Shown: positions 1 to 11,919 of the stretch, piece after piece
How positions within the stretch are numbered: the stretch's first letter is position 1
How the letters are laid out: every line of letters starts with the position of its first letter
Assembly: GCF_037975245.1 (NCBI RefSeq)
Contig: NC_092574.1
Span: 23,499,713-23,563,712, forward strand
DNA length: 64,000 nt
Reading direction: 5' to 3'
Source of the DNA: Apostichopus japonicus
Lineage: Eukaryota; Echinodermata; Holothuroidea; Aspidochirotida; Stichopodidae
Notes under the pieces: model-generated
The model's input: only the letters and a program-made list of their open reading frames with translations
Told to the model about the DNA's origin: nothing
Database searches by the model: none
Position numbers and translations under genes: made by a program

Positions 1-236
1 AATTATTTTAGGGTGATTGTCACTGATGGGGTATATTACCAATGTGAGATGTTTATTACTAGGCTAGTGGAAAGCTTTATCCTTTGCTCTTGTTTATGTA
101 TCTTTTCTATTTCGTTTTAATCAGGATGCTTCTAGTTAGTGTACATTTTTCGATTTTGAAATAAAACTTTCAGTGCATTGCATTGTATACATTTTTGTTT
201 GCGTTTTTTTTCTTCTTCTTTCCTTCCTCATTTGTA

Positions 237-655
237 TTACTCCTGGCCGAGCTACCTTCACTATAGTTTTGAGATGATGTTATGGTGTTATCACCTTGTC
301 TAAGTATAGTTTTTGAAGGCCACTTCCTGAAGTATGAGATGGTTCAGTTAAGTCAAAGCAATTCAACTCTATAATGAACTTTCCACAAATTGTAGCGATG
401 TTCCAAGTCAACTGGAATTGGGGGCAATGAGGGTTCCTACACAACACATTGTGTTACTCCTGGCCAAGCTACCCTCACTATAGTTTTGAGAGTATGCCCT
501 TGTCTTAGAATAGTTTTTGAAGGCCACTTCCTGAAGTATTGGAGGGTTCAGTCAAGTCAAAGCAATTTAACTCTATAATGAACTTTCCACAAATTGTAGC
601 GATGTACCAAAGTCAACTAGGATCGAGGCAATGAAGGTTCCTACACAACATGTTC
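237..655. repeat. Tandem duplication, two copies of about 215 bp
   Basis: Copy 1 runs from about 237 to 453 and copy 2 from about 454 to 655. Both start with TTACTCCTGGCC and share long stretches such as the segment around GAAGGCCACTTCCTGAAGTA and the segment around CTTTCCACAAATTGTAGCGA. Copy 2 is slightly shorter, with a deletion after TTTTGAGA. No open frame is shared, so this looks like a non-coding segmental duplication. Confidence 0.85.
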
Positions 656-1493
656 AGTGGTGTCCAAGAAGCAGACTTATACCATTGGAGGCTATTGTAT
701 CATTTGAGTGTATCCTCCAAAACATTTCAAAAATTATGAGGTAACCCCAATGGTATCTGAAACTAAGTTTAACTGCATGACCAAAGTTTGATTGTACCAT
801 GTCCATGGCACCTTATTTTTTTTTTAATTCAAAGGATGCAGGGGTGTAGTGTGCATCGCTATAGTTTACCACTCTCCCTTCTCTAACCTCAGTGACACTT
901 CTGAAACAATGAGTTGAGGGTCATCATAATTAGATGGGGTTTCAGATATAAGTGTGGGGCAATGTTTGGTTCAATATAAGTTCTTGCTGTGCAGTATACT
1001 TTGGATACGTTGATAACATTTCTAGTGTCGGAAGGTACCAAAGTTTGAAACTGAATGAAAGATTCCGCCTAGCCGATGCACTGCCACGGCGTACATCACA
1101 TAATAAGAAGCAGTCATCGTGTCATGAAAAGGTGATAGCCTATCGAATATCAGTGATCATGTGGCCGTCCTCGTTTCGTCTGGAAGTTTTTGTCCAGAGG
1201 GTACCCAGACTAGCTACGACACAGATTAGGGCGATTGGCCAATTGCCAATATTTCCTAGAAGTAAAGAAGTGTTTACTTGCTACACGATACGACCCATAA
1301 AGGTATCCGTTAGAAATGACGTAGCAATTGATCTTTTACTCGAATGGCATATATGCGGTATAACGCCCAGACCGCTGACAACACAGTGACCTGTGTGTGT
1401 AAATGATCGACTGTGTACCATATAGTACTGTCTTCAAGATCCAGGATCATAATGTAACAGCCAGGCAAATGAATTGCTTTCGGAATACGAAAA
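656..1493. other. Upstream region of the THAP-SAP30 gene, no gene recognised
   Basis: No coding exon or repeat family was recognised. An open frame at 952-1389 has no recognisable domain. The 5' untranslated region and promoter of the THAP exon probably lie in the last few hundred bases, but no TATA box or initiator can be assigned with confidence. Confidence 0.4.
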
Positions 1494-1913
1494 ATGCCGC
1501 ATTGCCAAGTTCGGGGCTGTTCTAACAATTCGTCGAGGCATCGGAAAAGTTTCTATTCTATTCCCAATCCAAAAACCCGGCCGGAACTGTGCAAGAAGTG
1601 GCTGGGAGCTATTTCAATTGATAAATTTGATATTGACACTTACACATTTCACATCGATAACGTTGTGTGTGAAGATCATTTTACCGAAGACTGCTACCAG
1701 GAGAATATGATGGCGAAGTTGTTAGGATATGAGCCTAAGCACAAATTATTAAAACGCGATGCTGTTCCAACACTTTTCGATAGGGTCCCAACCTCAAAAA
1801 TATTTCGACGTCCGAAAGAAGCAAAATCTGAAAGCAAACAAACGGGAACATCGAAGGTTAGTAACCAAATAATTCAGGAATCACATAGTATAGGCCTGTG
1901 CTATAATATCTAG
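1494..1913 (+). CDS. Possible short THAP-only isoform reading into intron 1
   Basis: If the donor at 1857 (GTTAGT) is not used, the THAP frame continues 18 codons to a TAA at 1911-1913, giving a 139-residue THAP protein. An AATAAA lies 32 bp further on, at 1945-1950. This would be an intronic-polyadenylation product of the THAP-SAP30 locus, or evidence that the THAP exon is an independent single-exon gene. Either reading remains possible. The THAP finger itself is complete in both models. Confidence 0.35.
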   Translation: MPHCQVRGCSNNSSRHRKSFYSIPNPKTRPELCKKWLGAISIDKFDIDTYTFHIDNVVCEDHFTEDCYQENMMAKLLGYEPKHKLLKRDAVPTLFDRVPTSKIFRRPKEAKSESKQTGTSKVSNQIIQESHSIGLCYNI

Positions 1914-4900
1914 GCTTTCACAGAAGCCTCTATAATTAAGGTGTAATAAAAGTTGTAGGCTGTAGTAACCAATGTAGCTTAATGTTCTCTCAACAAGTGG
2001 TTAATATATTGGTTATATCAAGGATGCAATAATCAGAATTGTTGTCTTCCATTGTGCCTGAGGAAACTGCATCTTTGGATCAAATTACTAGATTCTTTCC
2101 TCTCCATTTACTTTATTATTCTTTGACTCTCCCATGCTTTGCCTCTCCCATGCTTTCCCTTTTCACACTGTCGTGGCAAGGCACCATGTGCATCCTTTCG
2201 ATGAATACTGGAGCAATACGAAGGTTCATAAATAAATTATTACTATTATTTGTGTAAAGAACCAGGTGGTTATAAGGGGAGTCTCTGGTGATGACATCCA
2301 TGGGGGGGGGGGGGGAGAGGGAGATCGAGGTACAGTATGGCGAGAAAAGACAGAACTCAATTGTTTTTCTTTAGTGTCTGTTAGTATTTCTGCCCCGCTA
2401 GCAAGCTCTCAAAGAGATTTTGATGATAAACTACAGCAGGAAAAAATGTGGAAAATATACATACTTTTTTTTTTCATGCTTTAGTCTTAGACTTCATGTG
2501 TGTGCCACTTTGTGCATGATCCTTTTCATGGGTTCTTACCCTCCAAGTCAGGGAGTTTTGGAAGGCCAAAATGCAATAAACTAGTGCCCTACATTTGCCT
2601 AGAATTATATTGTGAAGACTTAATTCTTCATCCTGTCAAGTAACGTTTGGTAATGGATTCCCCTTTCTGAAATCCTAAAACAAAATCATGGTCATCCATG
2701 TCTCAAAAGGGGGTAGACCATAGGAATCCTTGCTATCTCCCCCCCCCCCTCTGCACTATCAAGCACTAGCCCCATTGCAGTAGCCCCATCGCACTATCAA
2801 GTAACTATGTTGATAGAATTGCATCACTGCAGGCTTCAGTGTGAAAGCCACATTTATTTTGTTTGCAGAGTTGGTTACTATGGCAGTATAGTTTTGCTAC
2901 ATACAGTTGACTCAGTGGTGTGGGCAACAGGGGCCAGAAGTGGCCTCACTCCCCCTCCACATCTATCATTGGTCAGAGTGAAATGGTTCAGTTCAGGTTT
3001 TTTTTTTACATAATTCTGGGGAAGAATTAGACCAACTCTTCAATTGTAAACCCCTTTTTCAACCTCTACACAATAATACAAGAGTATTTAACCAAACCGT
3101 GGTTAAGGGATATAATAGTAGACTTAATTTATATGCTAAGTACACCTCAGAATTCACCATTTGACATCTAAAATTGTAATTATCTTTCCTGGGAGAGCAC
3201 CCCTGTAGACCCCTACATTAGTGGGTGCTACCCCCTCCCCCACCCCCATGGTAGATCCTTTATTCACTTCCAGTCCTTTCATTTAGGTTCATTCTCTGCT
3301 CAATACAACAGCTACCTAATACACACAAGATTTTCTTAAAACTTACATTTTACAGAGTTTATTTTATTCACATGTTAATGTACATGGGGGTCTGCAAATC
3401 CATTGAAATTCAAAGGTCCATGGTGTTGTTCTTCAGTGGTTCCTAAATAAATGTGCACACTATGGATGTCATTTTACCTCCATCAGTATTTGAGAAAGTG
3501 TTACTCTTGTCCATCAATTTATGGGAACATTAAAAGTCATTAGCGTGGCCCAATTTTTCGTACTTTTCTAGAGGCTGTGATCCTCCAAATTATTCCAAGA
3601 CATTTAAGGCTGTTCAATGCTAGAAGTTCTCAGTGTGGATAATAACTCTAAAGGCCCGGTCACACTATACCGATTTTTTATCGGAATACTATCCGATTTT
3701 CCCGGAGGAATCGAAACAGCCACTTTTTCGTTCGGGTCTTCTAGCCACAGTGATAAGGGACCTGATTTGCTATTTGTTGAGCCATTCCGATGTGGAATAG
3801 CCCTCTCCTAACTTTTGATATTGACTCCGTTTCCTTTTATCGGATAGCTATCCGATTTCTCTTCCGATTTTCATCGTTTTTTGATGTGACGTCACTTCAG
3901 AATGTAGTCCGTTCCAGAACCCCTCAGATTTGGAGTAGGTATTCGAATATTCCACTGCATTCATTACATTCACTACCAAAAACCTCACTCTTCGGCCTAA
4001 AATCTGAAAAATCGGACCGTATTCCGATAAAATATCGCTGTAGTGTGACCGGGCCTTTAGAGTGGCAGGTAAAATAGCATGGGTGACCTTTAACTGAAAT
4101 TCTAACATATTTGGAGGCAATATCAATGACCTTTAAGTGGCTGTCCCAGGGACAGATACTGGTCATTCTCTGACTGCAGTTGTATACCGAATTGTTCCTT
4201 ATGTTGTTTGCGAATACAGACAAGGAAATGATCATTGTAAAACGATTGCAGTATTGAAAGTAATATGAGATACCATGAATGTTTAATTAAGTACTGTGTT
4301 TAGTCATTGACAGCAACGGTCATTAACGACCACCGTACAAATATAATTATTTATAATAGGCCTTGAGGTGCTGAAAGTATTCCAATGCCGATTACAGTTT
4401 GTAGTATATTTTCAAACCACTTGGGCGCGATGTAAACAACAGTATACAGTGTGTATTGTATTGAGCACGGAAATACAGCATGATAGGCCACACACTGGTT
4501 ACATAGCAGTACACGATTACATTGCACTGTTCCGCAACTAAGCACAGGCCTATACGTACTCCACAGCATTTTAACTTCAACGTTGCATTCATAATCTGTT
4601 TTCCATATCGTAAATTGTTTCCTCGTTTATATTTTAATACATGCCACGCCAGTATGAGTGAGAAGGTAAATATGGTCTTGTCTGAATATTCATCATGAAG
4701 ATTCTGACATAGTTTTGATAGTCTAACTAGACCGTAGTTATTAATCTTATTCATTGTTAATGCAAACGGTGTCCTAACGCGTAGCGTTAACTTGTACACA
4801 TTATTACCAAGACAAAGCCAAGGTTAAACAAGCTAGCTTAAAGTGCTTTACTTCCTAGCCTATATTCCATATTTTATCCTTTTCTTTACTCTATTCTTCA

Positions 4901-7900
4901 ATGTCTTTATTTATTTATTTATTCCTGCTTGACTGTCACAAGCTTTATTACACTGAAAATGTGGCCTAGCCTAGGCCAATATCGTTTTAAATGTGTCAGA
5001 CTTCAGGCATGTGCTATCTCCGTGTAACAGCATATTTTACCCTATGATTCTGTTTCTTCACAAAGGTTGCAAAAGTGAATGGTTTTGCTGCAGCAGTACA
5101 TGATGATCACAGTGGGGATGTTGGTCATGGACAGATTTGCTGTTTAATGGATGACAGTGTGAGATGTAAAAGACCAGCTGGAAATGCCTGCTACAGCAAG
5201 AGAATAGCTAAAACTGTACAGCAAAGAAAATTAAAGCTGAACATTGATCACAGTGTAAGTAGTAAGATGAATTGTTATAATGTGAAATTTTCCATATCAT
5301 TGGCATTTGTTATTACTGTTTGAAAAGAGGAAAATGCTCCCACTGAATTAGTGAATGTCAGAGTTGTTTATATTTTCATTAGTGTAATAATTTCACACTA
5401 GAGCTGCTGACTGTTTATAAGCAAGGTCTGGATGGTTTGAACTGTATGTATAAATTAGTCGTGCTTAATAAAAGAACCAAACTTTGTGAAATTAAGTACC
5501 TAATCGCATATTAATGTGATGTTACCATTTATTTTTATAAGCATTTGTTGGGATGGAAAGTGGTTTGAATGAGCATATTTTATTCTGAATAGGCAGAAAG
5601 TGGCATTAATTTACATTCCATCGCTTCATTAAGGTCGCAATCTAGGCAATCTATGTCCGATGTCATCAAGTTTCTCTTGCATATTTCAACCTCTTCATCC
5701 CATTCCATATATTTGTTTTCAATTATGGTGTGTAAAGTAAAACATGACAGCAATATAACTGTTGAAATTACTGATAAATTGTATAGCTCACAGTTACCGT
5801 ACAATAGTGAATGATTCCACTTTACCTCCGTAGGTTCGACATATCTACATTTGTGATTTCCACAAAAGCAAGATCCACAGTGTCAGAAATAATAAACGTA
5901 AACGAAAGACAAGTGAAGATGATGGGACAATCTCTCCTGTTCACGATGCTGATGTACCAGAGGTAGGCAACTTGCTGCTTATATGTCATTTTGGGAGATC
6001 AAACCCTGGTCACTTTAAATTGTGCAATGATCTGGGACGTTGACAGGGCAGCAATACTATGAATGTAAACTTAGTTTATTATACATTTGAAAAGAAATTT
6101 ACCTTAACCCTGCTCTTTCTCAGGGATGTATAGACCTTTGCCTAGACCGCTAGTAGTCAAGCTTTTTTTGTTGGTGACCCAGATTTTCACCTTCATCATC
6201 TTGGCAACCTTACAGTGGCAGATCTTGGGGTCTGGGGAAGGAGGTTCCCCTCCCTTTTGAGAATTTTTTTTGATTGATTATTTATATTTCATTATAGGTG
6301 CATAGTTGCAAAATTGTGTCTATAATTGGCAAATTTTGAAGTTATTTATATTCAAGACATTTTCCACAAAATACAGCAATTGTTTCCTTCAGAACTTTTT
6401 AGCAACCCACCAAATCGTTTTGACAACCCTAAAAAGGGTCGCGACTACCAGCTCGAATACCAGGGGCCTGTATCATTTTTTATCCTCAATGGTGTGGCTT
6501 GATTAATTTCTGCTTAGAACTAACACGTAGTGTGAAAGGTGTTATTTTCATCCATTGCATTAAAATCATTAAGTGGATCAGTTTGGTTCTCACATTTTGT
6601 TTTAGTTTTTGTGTATTCGTGTAAGGTCATGACAATTTAGATTGGCTTGAAAGAGAATCTTACTTGATTCATGTCTCGCAAAGGTAAAACCTAAATTAAG
6701 TAAATAACCAGGCACTAACTGGTGTCACATAGTAATATTGTTTATACAGCCAGCCAGCCAGCTAATGAAAGAGGTTTACTGACTTAAAAGATTTGTAAAA
6801 CCTGGTTTACCGGACACATAGGAACTGGAAGTTGTATGAATAAAGGAAGATTTTCGATTGGTCAGTTTCGTATTATCTAGGCTAAGTTTTGATACCTGCT
6901 TAACTTTCAAAAGCAACAGACTTTCCCAAGACTTTATATAAATGTTGTTAGCAAATATAGTAAGATTCTTTCCAAATTGCTTCAGAGGATGTACCAGCTC
7001 ACATGAATTATCATGTAACTGAAATCATTGCAGTACTGCAACTTATAAAACATGTTGTTAATGGAGGATAAACTGGTGAAGGATTTCTTGATCGATACTT
7101 TCTCCTTCAACAGGTGGACCTCTATGCTCTACAGGTGAACACTCTCAGAAGGTATAAGAAACATTTCAAGATACAGACTAAACCAGGCCTGAACAAAGCC
7201 CAGTTAGCAGAGGTAAGTCTAATCGATTGCAAAGTCAGCCAAGCGGAAGAACTGTTGTCCTTCACTGTGCACAACATGGACCTTGCATGTTGCATTCTTT
7301 CTTTCAAAAAAGACAGAATTTCTGCACTTTGCAAATGATCTACCATGATATAACTACATCCCTTAGCATTTCACATCAACAATCTAAAATTTAAAGATAT
7401 TTTCACATTCTTGCTGTTTCTAAATGAAATATTGAATCAAATTCCTACTCAGGTTTTTTGAGGGCTAAAGAGAAGGTTTATTGAAGCTGTGTAGTTCATT
7501 GTCTCTGAACCCAGTTTACAATTTACATGTCGTGTGGTTTTTCTTAAATTTTGAAGCATCCCTGTAGCGTATAACCACGGTATAAAATTGGCTCTGCAGA
7601 TACTGCCCAACTCTCCATTTTAAGGGTTTTATGCATTAAAATTCTATCCCTTCCCAGGCTTGAACTTAACCCACCGTTCAATCATGTTATTGTTCCAGTG
7701 TTCAAAATTACACATTTTTGCTGTAGTCACAACACCAGATACAGCTGCTAACCTTGCTAATTTATGGTTATCATGTCTTGATTGCGCAGATCGTTGCCAA
7801 GCATTTCAAGACTTTACCAGTGAAAGAGAAGGACGCCCTCACATACTTCATCTACATGGTAAAGAACAACAAGAGTCGATTCGATCAGAAGAATAACGAT

Positions 7901-7909
7901 AATGTCTAA
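1494..7909 (+). CDS. SAP30L: THAP-domain / SAP30-like fusion (Sin3-HDAC co-repressor subunit), five exons
   Basis: Exons are 1494-1856, 5066-5254, 5834-5962, 7114-7212 and 7790-7909. All introns are GT..AG and phase 0, giving 299 residues. Residues 1-95 are a complete THAP C2CH zinc finger: Cys4, Cys9, Trp36, Cys59, His62 and the closing AVPTLF at 90-95. From residue 122 the protein follows SAP30/SAP30L: a zinc finger with Cys146/147, Cys155, Cys191 and His194, a KRKRK basic stretch, then the Sin3-binding region (residues 228-299, starting VDLYALQVNTLRRYKKHFK). SAP30 proteins bridge Sin3 to class I HDACs and bind DNA and phosphoinositides in the nucleus. The vertebrate SAP30L start MNGF is VNGF here (GTG at 5075), and the next in-frame Met is residue 149, inside the finger. 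Translation therefore needs an upstream exon, and the THAP exon fits in phase. The SAP30 identity is firm; the fusion is an inference from splice phase and the missing ATG. Confidence 0.8.
1945..1950 (+). terminator. AATAAA polyadenylation signal candidate just after the THAP frame
   Basis: A canonical AATAAA hexamer 32 bp after the readthrough stop of the THAP exon. In an AT-rich genome such hexamers are common by chance. Its placement is what makes it worth noting. Confidence 0.3.
3645..4063. mobile_element. Foldback/MITE element with long terminal inverted repeats, in intron 1 of THAP-SAP30
   Basis: The left end reads ACTCTAAAGGCCCGGTCACA and the right end is its reverse complement. The similarity continues inward for roughly 50 bp through repeated TATCGGAATA/CCGATTTT words. 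The element is about 419 bp and has no transposase frame. No target duplication outside the inverted repeats is clear. The superfamily cannot be named from this copy alone. Confidence 0.75.
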
Positions 7910-8912
7910 TCTGGAGGCAAGGAACTATCAGCCATTAATTGTGGAAGTAACATCCTAAAGTCAGTGGTAGCATCTGATTTGTCAGCCAAGGAACTATGAC
8001 CTTGAGAACAATTAAACTGTGGTATTGTCTCTTTAATAGCAGTGTGCATATGGCCATGTTTTGGTTTAGTACATTTGATGGCATTACTGCATTAGCAAAG
8101 ACAAAGGTCTTCGCTTCTGTGAGCCTTTAGCCAGAGATTCACATGGTGGAAAATTGATATTCAGTCAATGTGTAATAATATCAAAATACTTACATTACTG
8201 GCCCGGCTTACAAATGAAGAACAGTGTTTCATACTAGATGGTGATGTGAACCATGTGATGTGAAGTTTATTTATAATCAAGTACAGTCTCTGGTGAATTC
8301 TTGCCATGGCAAAGGAGAATGAGCAATAATTAAGAGAAAGGCAACATATTCCTGACTAGTGAGCAGTAGGTTTACTCGGATACAGCTTTGAACAACATTG
8401 TGCAACAAAGTACACAATGTAGGCTCAATTGCAGACCCCTCCCTCCACCCTATATCCCAACCAACTTTTTTTCTGGGTAGGAAATGTCCTTTAGTGTTGA
8501 GGGGACATCAACTTTTGTGTCAGATGCCACAAAACAGGTTGCAAAATATAGCACCATTTTGCATCTATGTACCCTCATTTATATACAAATATAGATCACC
8601 CACCTGGAAGGTACATATCGTCAGAGAATGCAACCTCCCCCCCCCACCCTCTCCCTTCATAGAATACAATTTATGTATGTCACTGTATGTAACATGGTAT
8701 GTCTCAATCCTTTGCCAATTCCTGGGTGTTTGTGAAGGCTTGCTCTGTTGATGTATGACTCTACTTGTGCCATGCTCTCTCAGGTCGACACAGTAGCAGC
8801 GAGATTATACTCACCTTTTACCCCAATGTTATAAAGCCAAACCAAAGAGAAGAGTTGCTAATTTTATCCTTGATGATGGTCACTACAATGCAAAAAGAAA
8901 TTTTGTTTATTA

Positions 8913-8918
8913 AATAAA
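8913..8918 (+). terminator. Polyadenylation signal candidate of the SAP30 gene
   Basis: AATAAA about 1 kb after the TAA stop at 7907-7909. The intervening 7910-8912 holds no other gene and would be the 3' untranslated region. Assigned on position only. Confidence 0.4.
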
Positions 8919-9171
8919 TTTGATGTAGCAGAACACAAATACCTAGTTAACACAATCTTTCGCAAGTGTAACATTCAAGAGATGTTTAAATGTATGTTTG
9001 ACTTGTTGTTCACCCACACATGTGCATTGCATGCATGTGCTACATACTTCTTGACTGTGTTATATTATGCAGTAATGCTAACATTTTGTTCACAAAACTG
9101 TAGACCTTTATAATAAGACATATTTTTTATAGCTTTGCATAAATTTGAGGTGGGAGAAAGTGTGTGATGAG

Positions 9172-9525
9172 CAGTGGAGGTGCTATGGGGGCCATGAGGG
9201 AGGAAATTCCCCCCGCCCCCCAGAGATTTCCCCTTGCCCCCAGTTTCCCCCACTCAGATCTGCTACTTATCCAAAATATATAGAATTAAGCTAACTGTCT
9301 GTAGTAGAAGCAGTGCAATGCAATGCATTAATGTGAAAAACTGTCAATCGATAGCACCATTTTGCGTCTAAGTCACTTGTAGAAAAATTCCCAAAGGGCA
9401 GAGGCAACCCATCCCCCTAGAACCCTCTCCCATATCAGTGTTATATTTTTTGCCCCCACAATAATATTCCTTTCCCCTAGTTACTCCCCTCTCCTGCCAG
9501 ATTGCCTTGGCTGGTACAGCCACTA
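9172..9525. mobile_element. hAT-like non-autonomous element (354 bp) with an 8-bp target duplication
   Basis: The element is flanked by a perfect 8-bp direct repeat, GTGATGAG, at 9164-9171 and 9526-9533. The left end begins CAGTGGAGGTGC and the right end, reverse complemented, begins TAGTGGCTGTAC, so the termini are short and imperfect. An 8-bp duplication with CAGTGG-type ends is typical of hAT transposons. There is no transposase frame. Confidence 0.7.
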
Positions 9526-10488
9526 GTGATGAGGGTGGGGTGGAAGGTGGGGGAGGGTAAGTAGAGAGAGATCTGGGAATTATAAAAGAGGAAATTGTAC
9601 TTAGTGAAGAAATCTGATGTGCACTCATTGAAAGCTATCACTATAAAACTTACTTTTTAATCGAAAGTGAACCTCTTCAATTTGAAGACTAAAAGTAGGT
9701 GAAATTGTCTGAAAGACAAGTAATAGTTTGTAGCACATGAAGATCAAGTTTTGTTATACAGGTGAAGTCTCATCAGAGCTTTTTGTAATTTGGAGGATTG
9801 TTTGATCCTAATCTCTTTTGTCATAGTTATGCTCTTAGGTTTCTAGACTGGTTGAAATGTGGATGTCATTGTGTGAACTCGAAGCGTTAGTTTTCTCTTC
9901 CCATACAAGTAGAAAAGCTGTTGCAATTGCTCTTACAAGTGAAATGTTGGTTTTCCAACAGAAGTTTCCAAGTTATAAATGTTGATCCTATTATAGGGGG
10001 TGTAGCCCTGGGGTTAATGGAAGCTGACGCTATAATGTAGGAGAAGGGTCTGGGGTTCTTCCCCCTGGTTGGTGTAAAAATTACTTTTGAATTTTTGTGT
10101 GAGGTTTGAAAGGATTTGGTATGTGTGGCCTTGGTTAAGTTGACTAGAATGTTCCTTCAATTAAGTTCTTATTTATGTATTGTTTATGATGTGTATGTTG
10201 CATGTTACACATACATATATCCAACATCCTATTTAGAGTGCTGGCTGTTAAACACATTTCTGGACGTAACGTTTGGAATAATTTGATTTCAGATTATGCT
10301 GAGGGGAAAAAGTTAACTGTGAGGAGCCTTGTATGGTAGTTAGTGTTGTAATAGGTCATGACTGGAGTCACTAAAGTTTAAAAGTAAAGTGACAAGTTCA
10401 TCAGTTTTACTTCCCCCATAGAGATAATGATATGGCATGACTTAAACCAGTCAAATCACTGAAAATGACTTAATCATCGACCCTAAAA

Positions 10489-10700
10489 TGGTGCGATTGG
10501 TTGCAACTCTGGTGGATAATGGGCTTGCTGGTTTTAGGGGTTCAATCCCAAGCCAGACTGGCCAGATTATAACCTCTCTGGTATTCTCCAGGTTACGGAA
10601 GGAAACCCACTGGGCATTCTTCCATTTCTGATTTTAGACTCTCAGGAAAATGGGTAAAAGTAAGGTTGTTGTGGCTTCACAGTAGCATTTGTCTGTGGTC
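10489..10700 (+). mobile_element. Probable tRNA-derived SINE
   Basis: A box-A-like TGGTGCGATTGG (10489-10500) is followed 37 bp later by a box-B-like GGGTTCAATCCC (10538-10549), the spacing of an internal RNA polymerase III promoter. The following sequence (TCTCCAGGTTACGGAAGGAA and onward) is not tRNA-like, as expected for a SINE body. The 3' boundary is a guess. It does not read as a functional tRNA. Confidence 0.4.
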
Positions 10701-11913
10701 TCCATATTTTACCATTAACAAGAATATCTGTGAGTAAGGATATCTTCAGTGGTTATTTCAGTCTGTAAGAAAGAGGTGAAAGGGTGGTTTACACTTAGAT
10801 TCTAGTTGGTGAGTACTAGACCAGGTTTTGCTTTGGCAGAGGTCAAAAGTTCATTTGACTTTAACAGAAACTTAATTCTGAAAACTTTGCTAAAAATATT
10901 AACTTGAGCAACAAATTTGGCTGAACTTTGTCCCTCTCATGAAAATGCTAGAACATTTTGATATAGTGAAGAGGCTTTAGAGGTCAAAGGTCACTTTTCA
11001 TCAGAAAAGGGAAAAAAAGTGCAGATCTTTATGTGGGAATGATGCAACCAAGTCTGTTTGTTGCAGTTGAAAACTAGTTTCCCCTCGAATCTTATTTCAT
11101 TTCTAACGTTAAAGCCAAAAACGTTGTGTTGACTGGTTTAATGTGAGATTTAGAATGAGATGCATTTACTTGTGGATGTATTGTACATATGTGAGTGTGT
11201 GTTATGACTATTGAAAAGTAATAAACTTGTACAGAAATAAAGTGCTTTGATTCTGATAATTATTTGATACTTAAATGAACCTCTTAGAACGGCTGGTTGC
11301 TTTTGCATTATAATCGTTCTCTCCATCAATTTAAAGGGAAAGTGTATTGCTAACCTGTTCTTATCACACACAGCTATATATTTCTAAAGTCTTGAAAGGG
11401 TCTGTTTCAATCAAAACACAGAGCCTAGACTGGAAATTGAATTATTTGGTCCATCTCCGCACCCCTATGTTGATGAAGAAATGTTCAAAGACCTCCACCC
11501 CCCCCCACTAGGAGGGACTATCACCAATGACCTCAGCCCAATCATGATTGTGGCCAAGGTCAGGAAGATGTCTCCTTGCAGACTCCATTGACCTCACAGA
11601 TCACCCAAATGAGTGTCTTGAACACCCCAGGAGTCAGCATATACCCCAGGTTGGGAAAAGTGGACTTAGAGCCATAGATCTGCCGACCCCACTTTCACAT
11701 CAGTGCTACCTAGCTTTAAAACTTTAGCTTACTTCCATCTGCCTGGAATGCAACCTTTTTGTTACTCTTTCTGGAGATAATAACCAATGGTTAACTGTTC
11801 ATTCTGGGGTGATAATAACAACTAGAATTTCATAAACTTCGCATAAAATATTGCTTTTATAGTGATGAGTAAAAAAAAAATCTAAAAAGAGACACGAGGT
11901 ACTATTTTATGTC

Positions 11914-11919
11914 TTTATT
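11914..11919 (-). terminator. Polyadenylation signal candidate of the Maf-type gene
   Basis: On the minus strand this reads AATAAA, 1.3 kb downstream of the TGA at 13219-13221. The implied 3' untranslated region would include the foldback element at 12342-12921. Confidence 0.4.

Larger units (their letters stand above)
8919..11913. other. Intergenic region between SAP30 and the Maf-type gene
   Basis: No coding exon was recognised on either strand. The region contains a small hAT-like element (9172-9525) and a probable tRNA-derived SINE (from about 10489), both listed separately. The rest appears to be unique AT-rich sequence. Confidence 0.5.

Noticed and set aside
952-1389. 145-codon plus-strand frame upstream of the THAP exon
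   Set aside because: No recognisable domain and residue composition like random sequence. May be partly 5' untranslated region.
6205-6260. CAGTGGCAGATCTTGGGG, resembling a hAT left end
   Set aside because: No matching right end or target duplication found within the intron.
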